A stretch of 64,000 bases of DNA from Pseudomonas viridiflava (GTDB taxonomy: Bacteria; Pseudomonadota; Gammaproteobacteria; Pseudomonadales; Pseudomonadaceae). Location: the NCBI RefSeq assembly GCF_900591205.1, contig NZ_UUPU01000014.1:124001-188000 (forward strand). The letters are read 5' to 3'. A program made the translations under genes and the position numbers. Positions 1 to 8,914 of this stretch are shown piece by piece. How positions within the stretch are numbered: position 1 is the stretch's first letter; every line of letters begins with the position of its first letter. The notes under the pieces are model-generated. The model made no database searches and had not been told where the DNA came from. It was given only the letters and a program-made list of their open reading frames with translations.

Positions 1-20
1 AGGCACTGCCGGAGCGCGCC

Positions 21-971
21 TTGGAGGAGCAAGCATTTTTTATTGGTAAAATTGTGGACACGGCCACTGCGCCAGTGTTCATGTTCAAAGCTGTGTCCAC
101 TACACGGAACGAAATCGAAGCCATTGCAGCTGGCGAAAAATCGTTTGTCGATGGTGCACAAAGCCTCGCAGCGAGCTTCAACAGGCAGCACGTGGTTGGC
201 AGTGCTGATGGAGTTCTGCTCATGTTCGAGCTCGCGGTCAAAGACCCTGATGTGAAGATCTACAGTCTGATCAAGTACGACTACAAGCTTGCCTTGGAGC
301 AGAATGACGGCGCTCCTGGGAAAAAGCTGCGCCGAATCGTAAATGCGCTGGTCGACGAGAAGAAGGCCATCCAGAAAACTGCACTTATTCGTGTCGTCGC
401 TGGTACTGCGGATCAGGATATTTCCGCCACTGATCGTACTAAGCAAGGCGTAGACCTGACGGACTACTTTGCTGACTTCCTGGCGGTGAGTAGGGCGGTC
501 TCAGACACTGAGCTGAGTGAAATCACTCGTAAGGTGCTCAAGGCGGCGTTACAGACCTGCATAGATCATCTGCCCGGTCAGGATGTGGCCAAGGCGCTCA
601 AGAGAGCCCAGGCTAGTCTGGGCGGACGGAGACGCATTGATGAAGAAGCAATCGTCGAAGCAGTGTTACTGGCAGCAGGACATCCTGAAGATGAGAAAGT
701 CGCTAACCGTCTGGAGCGTGAAACGCGCAGCCGTGTGAGAAAGAGCAAGCTGCACGAACTAAGTTTTAAACCAGATCGGCGGATTCTCCGGCAGCCCTAC
801 ATGCGCAAGATCGTCACTACTGAAGGCGTCACCATTCTTTTCCCCGATAGGGTTGAAAACCCAAATGTAAAGGTGGTGGAGCTGAAAGGTGGAAAGAAGC
901 AAATCATCGTGGATACAGACAGAGTTACGGAGGACAGCGTTGTCACACCAAAAGCTGGCCAACCTACTTAA
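21..971 (+). CDS. YejK/NdpA-like nucleoid-associated protein
   Basis: The 316-residue product resembles the 37-kDa nucleoid-associated protein family (E. coli YejK). The similarity seen by eye includes a mid-protein segment like DLTDYFADFLAVSRAV, matching the family's K-hAxFFxDFLGxS region, and a C-terminal segment with FKPDRRILRQ and a following beta-rich tail, matching the family's FPADRSTLRQ. The N-terminal part is less similar. TTG at 21 has a GGAG 6 bases upstream, but the frame is open to the window edge, so the true start may lie outside. The next gene overlaps its 3' end by 32 bases, so the two are probably co-expressed. A place in a defence locus is inferred from the neighbours only. 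Confidence 0.6.
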   Translation: MEEQAFFIGKIVDTATAPVFMFKAVSTTRNEIEAIAAGEKSFVDGAQSLAASFNRQHVVGSADGVLLMFELAVKDPDVKIYSLIKYDYKLALEQNDGAPGKKLRRIVNALVDEKKAIQKTALIRVVAGTADQDISATDRTKQGVDLTDYFADFLAVSRAVSDTELSEITRKVLKAALQTCIDHLPGQDVAKALKRAQASLGGRRRIDEEAIVEAVLLAAGHPEDEKVANRLERETRSRVRKSKLHELSFKPDRRILRQPYMRKIVTTEGVTILFPDRVENPNVKVVELKGGKKQIIVDTDRVTEDSVVTPKAGQPT

Positions 972-2412
972 CGACCTATCGCGTAAGGGGCAGGCGCTGA
1001 TCACCGAGGGAAATGCAGCGCTCATCGTGTCCAACCTGTCTGCTGATGCTGCTAGGTCAATTGTTCAAGTAGCCTCTGCCGCCTGGTCGATCACCACGTA
1101 CGACAGCGCCGGTGGCGAAACCGAGGTTGAAGAGGGGGATGAGGCTTTCGGGCCATTTCGTGCCGAGCTCTTAAAACCGTTACCAGAGCAGCACGATCAG
1201 ACTGCGGCGTTGTACATAGCCACAGAGGCAGGGTTCAAGGCTTTCCTCGACAATGGTCATTCCGCATCACGATGGTACATCCTAGGTCTGCAGAAGCCCT
1301 TCAATACTCGTTCTCGTACGTATGCCGATTGGGGTGTGGAGCAATCCTACGTCGCATCGCAAGCGACAAAGTCGCCCCGGCTTTTGGTGAAAGAGTACGC
1401 CGACGTCCGCACCGTGCCCGAGGATATTCGCCCCTGGTTGCTCGCAGATTGTCATGAGCTCGATGAAGCTGATCCGTTGCACGTTTTGTGGGCAACTCAG
1501 GCCTTTGACGCCCTAAGCCGTTGCTTCGCGAACGAGATCGATGCGACCGGGAGCAAGCTCAGTTTTAGAGGGCCGCCTAAGCTAAACCTCATGCTTCCGA
1601 AAGCTATGAATGGCGCCGTGCAGATCACGCTGGACGAATTCAAGGTTGTACAGGATGCTGCGGTTTGGGTGTACGAAAATGCGCGTGAAGCCGAAGTGAA
1701 GCATATCCTGCTGTCTGCTGAGATTGCTCGATCGGGTAGGGCGGATGGAGAGGCGCTGCAGTACTTCAGGGAGAACCTTGCTGCGGCGCTGGATTGCGGA
1801 AAGATCGCTTATCAGATGGCGGTCTCTGAGATCACCAAGGATACCCTCAAGTCTTTAGGAGACCTTCGCAAGGCCGTAACTGAAGAGACTTCCAAAGCGA
1901 CAGATGCGACCCGTCAGGCGATCGCAGCGATTTCGACAGCGCTGACTGTGGGCTTGGGCTTGATCGCTGCGCGACTAACTCTGCAGATCAACCCGTACCT
2001 TATTTCACTCGTGATGGCGGTTGCATTCGGCTACACGGCGTTGAACGTGATGTCGGGCCGTAAATTCATAAGCATTCAGCGGCAGTTGCGCCAGGATTGG
2101 CAATCGAAACTGTATCGCTTCCTCTCGGAGTCCGAGTACAAGAAGATGGTCGGCGATCCTATTGAACAAGCCGAGAGCTTCTTTTACAGGATCAGTTGCC
2201 ATGGTCTTGCGATGCTCGGGGCTGCGGCAGTGGGTATTGCAGCCTTTGCCTTCCTTTACGCCACGCCTCCTTTGGCATCACCAGCAGCCACTGTGGCGCC
2301 CCCTATCTCAGCACCGGTACCTGCAAACCCGCCGCCAGTAATTAGCGAGCCGATATCCCAGCCTAAGCTAATGCCAGAACGTTCAGCTCCGACGAATCCA
2401 GCTGAAAAATAG
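940..2412 (+). CDS. membrane protein with C-terminal TM segments, partner of the YejK-like gene
   Basis: I do not recognise a family. The frame is open from 889, but TTG at 940 is preceded by GGAGG at 929-933 with ideal spacing, so I place the start there (490 aa). This gives a 32-base overlap with the upstream gene. The first ~320 residues look soluble. A predicted helical stretch then leads to a hydrophobic pair (around ALTVGLGLIAARL and LISLVMAVAFGYTALNV), followed by another segment (MLGAAAVGIAAFAFLYA) and a proline-rich tail of about 50 residues ending in EK. A soluble sensor plus membrane module beside a nucleoid-type protein would fit a defence effector, but that is inference. Confidence 0.6.
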   Translation: MSHQKLANLLNDLSRKGQALITEGNAALIVSNLSADAARSIVQVASAAWSITTYDSAGGETEVEEGDEAFGPFRAELLKPLPEQHDQTAALYIATEAGFKAFLDNGHSASRWYILGLQKPFNTRSRTYADWGVEQSYVASQATKSPRLLVKEYADVRTVPEDIRPWLLADCHELDEADPLHVLWATQAFDALSRCFANEIDATGSKLSFRGPPKLNLMLPKAMNGAVQITLDEFKVVQDAAVWVYENAREAEVKHILLSAEIARSGRADGEALQYFRENLAAALDCGKIAYQMAVSEITKDTLKSLGDLRKAVTEETSKATDATRQAIAAISTALTVGLGLIAARLTLQINPYLISLVMAVAFGYTALNVMSGRKFISIQRQLRQDWQSKLYRFLSESEYKKMVGDPIEQAESFFYRISCHGLAMLGAAAVGIAAFAFLYATPPLASPAATVAPPISAPVPANPPPVISEPISQPKLMPERSAPTNPAEK

Positions 2413-3092
2413 GGAGCCGATATTTGAACTTTGGCTGAGAGATTTTTGCTGTGGCCTTACTGATAGGCGAGGCAGTGCTGGAGTGGCGAGATCTTTGGTG
2501 GGATGGGTTTTGCAGGGTTTCCTGGTTTTCTGAAATTGACACCCCCGTCGTGGTCAAGCACTTAAGCAGAGTGTCGGGATTAGGTGGAATAGCTATTGAC
2601 AGATTTCCTGTTTTTATATACGGCATAACCATCTTCCGACGGTTTCCTCTCCATTTGGTGAGCTGTACAACCCATGCGATGTACCCCGGCAGAACCACGT
2701 TACAAACTGGATGTTTGTGACGTGGAATCAAGCCCCCTCGCGGGGCTTTTTTCGTGGGCTTTGTAATGTGAGTTGCTCACGACCTTCGCAATACGGCATA
2801 GGCCAGCACCTATGCTTTGCTAGCGAGAGTTACAGGGGTGAGATAGAGGCGAAAAATACCCTTGAACGAAGATGGACTTCACATCCGTTTTCTCGCTGGA
2901 AGCAGAGCATTGGGACTGTGCGATCGTCTTGTCACTTCCAGGCCTCATCGTAATGATATCTGGCGAATGTCGCATGGACGCAATTACCTATTTACCTCCG
3001 CCTCAAAATCACGATAGCTTGCATTAACGGGTGGCGTTTTGCCGCTATCGTCATGTAAGGGAATTGCTAGGGATGACCCTCGTGGATAGGTT
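2413..3092. other. 680-bp intergenic gap before the Hachiman genes
   Basis: No convincing gene is seen. It contains the terminator at 2731-2752. The gap suggests that the YejK-like/membrane pair and the nuclease/helicase pair are separate transcription units. Confidence 0.5.
2731..2752 (+). terminator. rho-independent terminator
   Basis: The stem AGCCCC/GGGGCT with a 5-base loop is followed by a run of six T. It lies in the gap between the two defence gene pairs. Confidence 0.75.
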
Positions 3093-3890
3093 ATGGATGG
3101 CGTAAGTTTCAAGCAGGTTGATCAGTACGCGTTGTGCTGTATCGAGCATTTTTCTGATGAGCTCAAGGATGCCCTACGGGAAAATCTGACGCGGATATGC
3201 CATGGCGTTGACCAGGCGAGCCGCGACAGAGCTTTGTACAAGTACCCGGCAACCCTGCGTGCGTTTTGGGATCGATACTCCGGTAAAACACGCAAGACTC
3301 AAGTAGGGATGCTCGGAGAGCTCCTGTCGCACGTTGTGATCCTGAAGCTTTTCCCTGGCTTTGACGTTGTCTCTCCATTTTTCAACATGGAAGAGAAAAG
3401 CATCCGTAAGGGCTTCGATCTGCTGCTCTATCAATCGTCAAGCAGAGAGGTCTGGATCACCGAGGTGAAATCCGGTGGGATGAGGATGGGCAAGACCCCA
3501 TGTACTGCTACTCGTGATTTGCTCGCCAAGGCCCGCGATGATCTAAAGGGGCGACTCGCGGAGCAGGAGATGAATCATTGGCAGAACGCAATCAACGCGG
3601 CCCGCAACTCCATCCACGCCAAGGCTGACTTCAGGGACTCGGTTCTAGAGATTCTAGAGCTTGAGGCTGACATGGCCGTGGGTCAATCGGCGACTGCAGC
3701 TGACAATAACGTCTTTCTGATATCTGCCCTGTTCAGTGATGTCTCCCAGCGCGTTGCAGAAAAAACCATCTCCAAGTTCACAACTGACCTAGCAAGCGGG
3801 TCTGTCTTCAAAACGCTGGTGGTGCTGTCGCTGCACAAGGGCACGCTGACGCGTCTAGAGGATTTTTTGAAAGCGGAATCGGGACACTGA
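3093..3890 (+). CDS. hamA: HamA-like nuclease (DUF1837 type), Hachiman defence
   Basis: The 265-aa protein has the layout of the DUF1837/HamA nuclease component of Hachiman (also related to AbpA). A GELLSHVV segment (Glu76) is followed by KGFDLLLY (Asp109) and VWITEVKSG (Glu124-x-Lys126), which together read as a PD-(D/E)xK-type active site. Size is normal for the family. Only one base separates its stop from the helicase start, indicating a tight two-gene operon. In known Hachiman systems HamA is a nuclease held in check by the HamB helicase and released by phage-related DNA damage; that mechanism is established for other members, not shown here. The ATG at 3093 has only a short AGG close upstream, so the start is moderately certain. 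Confidence 0.78.
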   Translation: MDGVSFKQVDQYALCCIEHFSDELKDALRENLTRICHGVDQASRDRALYKYPATLRAFWDRYSGKTRKTQVGMLGELLSHVVILKLFPGFDVVSPFFNMEEKSIRKGFDLLLYQSSSREVWITEVKSGGMRMGKTPCTATRDLLAKARDDLKGRLAEQEMNHWQNAINAARNSIHAKADFRDSVLEILELEADMAVGQSATAADNNVFLISALFSDVSQRVAEKTISKFTTDLASGSVFKTLVVLSLHKGTLTRLEDFLKAESGH

Positions 3891-3891
3891 C

Positions 3892-6354
3892 ATGCAAGAG
3901 CTGACAATCAGGAAGTTAGCCAACACGAAATTCAAAGACCTGTACTTCCGTCTCCTCAGCAAGGATGAGATGGAAGACTCGGAGGTCGTTAAGCTGCTGG
4001 CTATCGCAGTGCTGCTGCTTAATCATCAGACCCCGGAGATCAAGCGTCTGGGCTATCGGATCATCCTGTTTTACGGAAATCTCACTGGCCGATACGAAGC
4101 CCTCTATGATGTCGCGCTCCACCACGGCTTGCATCCTGTATCTGCCGTGATCGGTAACAACTTTCCAGAGGACGACCGCCGCAGTGACTCTTTCATCCGA
4201 CAGATTGTAGGAAGCTACGTTGACACGTTCCGCGATCAGGGCATGGTACTGACCGAGCAGCAGGAGGCGCTACGCACGTTTGTCCAGTCCGAGTACGAGC
4301 ACTCTTCCGTGGTAGTCGCCCCGACGTCGTACGGAAAGTCCGAGCTGATCATCAAGTCAGTGAACGATAATCCTCACAGTAAAATCCTGATCTTGGTGCC
4401 TTCCAAAGCGCTCCTAGCACAGACCAAGAAGCGCCTCATTTATGCTGATATTGAAGGTTTGGGGAAGGTGGTCTCCCATCCTGAGATGTATGTCGAAGGC
4501 CGAAACGATCGAGCATTTGTGCTGACCCAGGAGCGGCTGAGCCGGCTGCTCAACGATCACCCTTTGCTAAGCTTCGACATGGTGTTCGTCGATGAGGCGC
4601 ACAACCTTCTTCAGAATGACCGACGAAGCGAACTGCTGGCGACCATGCTGTGCATTCTGGGAGCGCGCAACAAAAAGACCTCGTTCAAGTTCCTCACCCC
4701 CTTTCTCTGTGACGAGCTCAACGTCAGAGTGCGCTTTCTGGACATGACCCCTACGGGATTCAGGATTGATGAGTACATCAAATCAGAGCGCTTCTACCTG
4801 CGAGATTTCAGGCCAAACAAGGGGGATGGAAAACTTAAGCTGTACGACCATTTCCTCAATGTCTGGCTCGATATCGACGGAAAATACCAGAATTGCTTCG
4901 AGCTGATCCGACGCGAGTCGCTCAACAAGAACATCATCTATGGAAACAAGAAGAAGAGCATTGAGGCATTCGCTGTGGGCTTGGCCGCGACACTGAAGCC
5001 TGTTGATTGTCCCCTCATTGCGCGTGCATGCGACGAGCTGGAGGACGCTTTTGATAAGCGCTATCGCTTGATCTCGTGCCTCAGGAAAGGCGTCATGTAT
5101 CACCATGGCTCTATCCCGGACACCATCCGTTTATATCTTGAAAATCTCTTCAGCGCCTCGGAGAAAATGAGATACCTGGTGTGTAATTCAACGTTGCTGG
5201 AGGGAGTGAATCTACCCATCGAGCGGCTGTTTATCTTTGATTACACAAAAGGGCAAAGCAATCTCACGTCGTCCCAGTTCAAAAACCTGATTGGGCGAGT
5301 CAATCGCTTCAGCGAGGTCTTTTCGACTGAGGCGCAGGCTTCACTGAAGAAGCTGGAGTCCAGTATTTATCTGCTCGGAGTCGAGGGGTTCACCAGCAAG
5401 CGGGCAAATCTTCAAAGCTTTTACCAAAAGGCGGTGAACGTCTCGCAGGTTGACCAGGATAGTGTCGGCAATGTGATGCTTGAGGCCACTAACATCGTGG
5501 AAGGCAAGATTTCGAAACTTTACGACAATGCGGTTGAACGCCTGGCAAATTTGCATCCCGGCTTGCTGGGGGATCGTCCTTGCCAATACGTGACGACCGA
5601 GCTTGGAAAGCTGATGATCGCAAACAGCATCAGTGAACTTGATGTTTTCAAGCATGAAGAACGTATTGATCGGCGGATCAAGAATTCGGTCAAGACGCTT
5701 GGGCAAATCAGCGACGTTGCACGACTGATGCGGGCTGTCCAGAAGCTCTTCATCGCAAACTTCGAAGATAGCCGGGAGCACCGCGATTTGCTGCGTCTCA
5801 ACGAGCTCCCGGCGCTTAAATTCTATACCATGCTCCTGGATTGGAGGTTGAAGCGATACAGCCTCAAGAGAATGATCCGGCTAACCCTTCGGTACTGGAA
5901 CAAGCTTGCCGAAGAAGGCGTCACCGACCACGTTTTTGTGGGCAAATGGGGCGACTCGACCTTTGGTGAGAGCGTGTACGAGAACTGGGTTAGGATTTCT
6001 CAGAAAGATGATGCCGAGCGTATCAATCTAGCTATCGTGCATTTGAAGGACGAAGAGGATTTCTTCGACAACCGGATCTTCAAGTTCGTGGACGTGCTCA
6101 ACGGTGTCGGTGCTTTGGAGGCTGGCTTCTATAAGCGGATCAAATACGGTACCGACGATGATCTCAGGATCAAGCTGATTCGTGACGGCTTCAGCCGTGG
6201 CCTGGCCGACCTGATGCTCGCAGATTATGCAGAAATGGTCAGGGTGGGATCGGATGGCGAAGTCCACGTCGACTCGCGCATTGTCAGAAAAATGATCAGA
6301 GACGAGGTCAGCGACCTGATGATCTTTGAGGCGAAAATGAGCATCCGCGTTTGA
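3892..6354 (+). CDS. hamB: HamB-like DEAH-box superfamily 2 helicase, Hachiman defence
   Basis: This 820-aa protein has the full SF2 helicase set: Walker A APTSYGKS at about residues 143-150, DEAH at about 234-237, a second RecA-like half with YHHGSIPD and NSTLLEGVNLP, and an arginine-finger motif LIGRVNRF. An N-terminal helical region of about 120 residues and a long C-terminal region of about 330 residues without known motifs complete it, as in HamB/AbpB proteins. It follows the nuclease gene after one base. The family function is DNA translocation that senses phage DNA intermediates and controls HamA. All motifs are intact, so the system may be active. Confidence 0.8.
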   Translation: MQELTIRKLANTKFKDLYFRLLSKDEMEDSEVVKLLAIAVLLLNHQTPEIKRLGYRIILFYGNLTGRYEALYDVALHHGLHPVSAVIGNNFPEDDRRSDSFIRQIVGSYVDTFRDQGMVLTEQQEALRTFVQSEYEHSSVVVAPTSYGKSELIIKSVNDNPHSKILILVPSKALLAQTKKRLIYADIEGLGKVVSHPEMYVEGRNDRAFVLTQERLSRLLNDHPLLSFDMVFVDEAHNLLQNDRRSELLATMLCILGARNKKTSFKFLTPFLCDELNVRVRFLDMTPTGFRIDEYIKSERFYLRDFRPNKGDGKLKLYDHFLNVWLDIDGKYQNCFELIRRESLNKNIIYGNKKKSIEAFAVGLAATLKPVDCPLIARACDELEDAFDKRYRLISCLRKGVMYHHGSIPDTIRLYLENLFSASEKMRYLVCNSTLLEGVNLPIERLFIFDYTKGQSNLTSSQFKNLIGRVNRFSEVFSTEAQASLKKLESSIYLLGVEGFTSKRANLQSFYQKAVNVSQVDQDSVGNVMLEATNIVEGKISKLYDNAVERLANLHPGLLGDRPCQYVTTELGKLMIANSISELDVFKHEERIDRRIKNSVKTLGQISDVARLMRAVQKLFIANFEDSREHRDLLRLNELPALKFYTMLLDWRLKRYSLKRMIRLTLRYWNKLAEEGVTDHVFVGKWGDSTFGESVYENWVRISQKDDAERINLAIVHLKDEEDFFDNRIFKFVDVLNGVGALEAGFYKRIKYGTDDDLRIKLIRDGFSRGLADLMLADYAEMVRVGSDGEVHVDSRIVRKMIRDEVSDLMIFEAKMSIRV

Positions 6355-6831
6355 TCGTGACCGCTGGAATTATCAGCGTGGCTCTGGCGGTGGCGAGCTA
6401 TCTAGGCTTTGCTCCAGCAGTCATCGACCGCTTGGCCTGAGGACACCTTGCAATCCGCCGGAATAGCCAGTTACCGCAAATTAGCTGCCCTATGGCTTAC
6501 GCCGTCTTATTCAGACGGTTGTGACGATGCCGATGCCGAGGACTCAGGCATGGGCAACAAGAGCCGGAAAAGCCTATTCATGCTTAGGGTGAATCAGGTG
6601 GTGCTTTGGAAGGAGTTGATTGATCTCACTGAGTGTTACTACAGAGCGGGGCGGGGCAGTGTCGATCGGCTTGCCCATTGGGGCGACGCTTCGCATAAGC
6701 CCTCCGTAAATTATCCACCGTGTTCTCCGTCGCCGCTGTAGCCATTCGTCGATGAGTCGCGCATAATTGTTTGACGATTTTGACTTGTTGTTGATACAGT
6801 TAATCGTCAAGAAAAAATGCAGAGGTGTCTT
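6355..6831. other. intergenic region between helicase and antitoxin genes
   Basis: No recognised gene is seen. Open frames here lack any familiar motif. The last 60 bases contain the promoter/operator described at 6771-6810. Confidence 0.5.
6771..6810 (+). promoter_or_regulatory. promoter inside a perfect inverted repeat upstream of the antitoxin gene
   Basis: TTGACGATT (6771-6779) and AATCGTCAA (6802-6810) are perfect 9-base inverted repeats. The left arm contains a TTGACG -35-like box. A TACAGT -10-like box lies 18 bases further on, between the arms. This layout suits autorepression by the DNA-binding antitoxin encoded 22 bases downstream; the binding itself is inferred. Confidence 0.6.
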
Positions 6832-7476
6832 ATGGACTCGCAAAGATCTATACATGCCATCGTTGATACCCTGACCGCTGCTGTGGACAAAGTTCCTGAG
6901 GCTGCTGCAGCTTCAGTGCGCATGCTGAAAATACTTACCAGTGTGTTTGAGCGGTGGTCTGAGGAGAAAAGCAGTGAAAACCTGGGGGCTCTTACAGATG
7001 CAGAGCTCCTGCAAAAGCTAGCGGTAAGTGGGGCTGTAGCTGGAGCCCTGAGCACCCGTGAAACTCGGAAGCACGCTCGACGAGTGGCTGCGAAAATTGA
7101 GTTTTTCGAGCAGCTCAAAAAATTTGGTGGTGTTTTGAAAACCCAGGACGTCACTAAAATTCTGGGTATGACCAGGCAGTCAGTGAACAATCATGTTAAA
7201 AGAGGCATGCTGATAGCGTTGCAGGAAGGTACCGATTATCTATACCCGGCATTTCAATTTGTTGGAGAAAAGAAGCTCCCTCACCTAGAAGAGGTGCTGG
7301 GACTACTTAAGGATGTGAGCGCAGAAGCACAATGTACTTTCTTCCTAAATCCAATCGCGTTCGCTAATGAAAAGGTGGAATTGCCCTACGTTGTTTTGAA
7401 AAATGGAGCCAGTGAGCTGCAACTGAACACGATCAAGCGCGAAGCATCTCTTTTCATGACGTCGGCGTCTACATAG
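6832..7476 (+). CDS. ParS/MbcA-like antitoxin with HTH, partner of RES toxin
   Basis: The 214-aa protein has a helix-turn-helix around LKTQDVTKILGMTRQSVNNH. Its C-terminal domain follows the pattern of the Xre/MbcA/ParS toxin-binding domain (YPAFQF, then a Leu-rich helix, FFLNP, LPYVVLKNG). The N-terminal ~110 residues are an unusual helical extension; usual ParS/Xre antitoxins are shorter. ATG at 6832 is chosen because AGAGG lies 7 bases upstream; an ATG at 6817 is the alternative. It faces the RES toxin gene tail to tail instead of preceding it in an operon. The identification is strengthened by this neighbour. Confidence 0.65.
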   Translation: MDSQRSIHAIVDTLTAAVDKVPEAAAASVRMLKILTSVFERWSEEKSSENLGALTDAELLQKLAVSGAVAGALSTRETRKHARRVAAKIEFFEQLKKFGGVLKTQDVTKILGMTRQSVNNHVKRGMLIALQEGTDYLYPAFQFVGEKKLPHLEEVLGLLKDVSAEAQCTFFLNPIAFANEKVELPYVVLKNGASELQLNTIKREASLFMTSAST

Positions 7477-7479
7477 AAA

Positions 7480-7506
7480 ACAGCGCACCCAAGGGTGGGG
7501 CGCTGT
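7480..7506. terminator. shared hairpin between convergent antitoxin and toxin genes
   Basis: ACAGCGC (7480-7486) pairs with GCGCTGT (7500-7506), with an inner CCC/GGG extension. It sits in the 49-bp gap between the two convergent stops and probably terminates both transcripts. Confidence 0.65.
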
Positions 7507-7525
7507 CTGAATGGTAAAGCGAAGT

Positions 7526-8227
7526 TTAAGAACCAAGTACCTTGTAGCCGAGGATATCGGTCATGATCTCCTCCGCATCAATGCTGTCACCCTCAAAGCC
7601 TTCCGGCAGCTCTCCTTTGTACTCAAACTCTGAGAGCTTTGTCATTTCAACGGTTTTCACCGTTGTAGCCTCACCTGGTTTCGTCCACAGCGCATAACAA
7701 CTGTGACCGTCCGGATGATGGCGCGACTCGTAAGCAATGCCGTCGAATGGGTTACCTGGCAATCGCGCAACCGCCCCAACAATTTCTTGGGTCAGGGTGT
7801 AGTCAAGACCAGAAACCTCATCCACGGTTCGGGCTAGCTTGGACAGGCAAGGCTTCAGATCCAGGAGCGTCAAGTCCCGGTTCATTTCCACTACGCACAT
7901 GTCTCTTGATTCGAGATCTGTGACGTTGATGAAAATGCCTGTCCCTTTCTTGTCCTTCGGTCGAAGTCGTCCAAAGGTCTCAGCCAGCGCTCCGCTAGGG
8001 TGTTCAGCCCCATACCAAATCCCAATTTCTTCCCCGGGATCATTATATCGACCCAATTCTTTGGGCCGTTTAGGGCATCCGTAATACTCGGCATTATCAT
8101 GCCCGGTGCCCTGTACTCGATAGGAGTGTGAGCTTTGCTTAACCTTTTTCGGGGTCAGCTTTCCTTTAGAGTGCAACTCTTGAATCAGTTGTGCAGTTGT
8201 CTTATTGTCGTCGTCGGTTGTTCCCAT
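7526..8227 (-). CDS. RES-domain toxin (NAD+-degrading family)
   Basis: The 233-aa product carries the RES signature: Arg in LGRYNDP (about residue 60), Glu in ALAETFG (about residue 83) and Ser in AYESRHH (about residue 168), with WYGAEHPSGAL between the first two and GHSCYALW near the end. RES toxins of ParS-RES and MbcT-MbcA systems deplete NAD+ by hydrolysis or phosphorolysis, which stops growth. The N-terminal ~35 residues and an acidic C-terminal tail extend beyond the core domain. The start ATG has a GGAG about 10 bases upstream. Its antitoxin is the convergent neighbour. Confidence 0.82.
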   Translation of the reverse strand: MGTTDDDNKTTAQLIQELHSKGKLTPKKVKQSSHSYRVQGTGHDNAEYYGCPKRPKELGRYNDPGEEIGIWYGAEHPSGALAETFGRLRPKDKKGTGIFINVTDLESRDMCVVEMNRDLTLLDLKPCLSKLARTVDEVSGLDYTLTQEIVGAVARLPGNPFDGIAYESRHHPDGHSCYALWTKPGEATTVKTVEMTKLSEFEYKGELPEGFEGDSIDAEEIMTDILGYKVLGS

Positions 8228-8311
8228 TTTTTGTAACTCCGTTAATGAAGGGTTTAGTCATAAGTTCACCATCTTGGTTGCTTACGAAAGAAAACGCTGA
8301 GAATCCAGCGA

Positions 8312-8331
8312 CGTTCAACGCCCGTTGAACG
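8312..8331. promoter_or_regulatory. perfect palindrome upstream of the RES toxin gene
   Basis: CGTTCAACG and CGTTGAACG form perfect 9-base arms separated by CC, 85 bases upstream of the toxin start. It is a good operator candidate for control of the separately transcribed toxin. Binding by the antitoxin is inferred. Confidence 0.5.
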
Positions 8332-8914
8332 CAAACGGATTCTAACAGAGGGGGATGGCGACACTAAGAGTATTTTTACTTGATGGTTGAATATCTAAAA
8401 AAATTGCGGGTATGGTTGACAGGTCGCTGGTGTTGTTGTGGGGGGGGCAAGGGCTAGGTGAGTGCCGGCGTAACTTGCTTAAGCGTATTTATATGAATTT
8501 ATATTTGTGTATGTTTGTTTGAATGGTTGTCGTGTTTTTGACGTCAAGCTCACATCATCGGAAGGTGCAGAGATTGATGCCCTAGCTGTGGTTTAATGGC
8601 TTGAAATGTTGTTTATCTAGCATTTTCGGCTTAACGTCTTCAATTAGGTGGAAACGTTTGAAGTGCACGCCCTGGGGATGGGGTACAAGCCTCGGGCAGC
8701 CCGGTAACACTTAAGGCGTTCCGAAGTAAAGGCTGAAGATGTTGAGCAATCACGGAGGCGGGCGTCTCAGGAGCCAAAGCGGGTCTCCCGTTTTGTAGCT
8801 GAAACCTACCTATGGCAAGCAATGTCGCCAGGGGACTGGGGTACAGATCAAAGCGATTTCCATCAGAACAGGTGCCAGGGTGTTTCTAAGCCGAACTCAG
8901 ACTAAAGGTTTTAT
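8332..8914. other. gene-free stretch after the toxin promoter
   Basis: It is AT-rich at first, with a G8 run near 8440. No open frame has recognisable content. Confidence 0.4.

Noticed and set aside
21..971. KwaB (Kiwa) identity for the first gene, given its ~315-residue size and membrane neighbour
   Set aside because: The YejK-like motifs (ADFLAVS, DRRILRQ) fit better, and the membrane partner is much longer than KwaA and lies downstream.
8440..8447. G8 run in a gene-free region
   Set aside because: No adjacent gene or promoter that it could switch.
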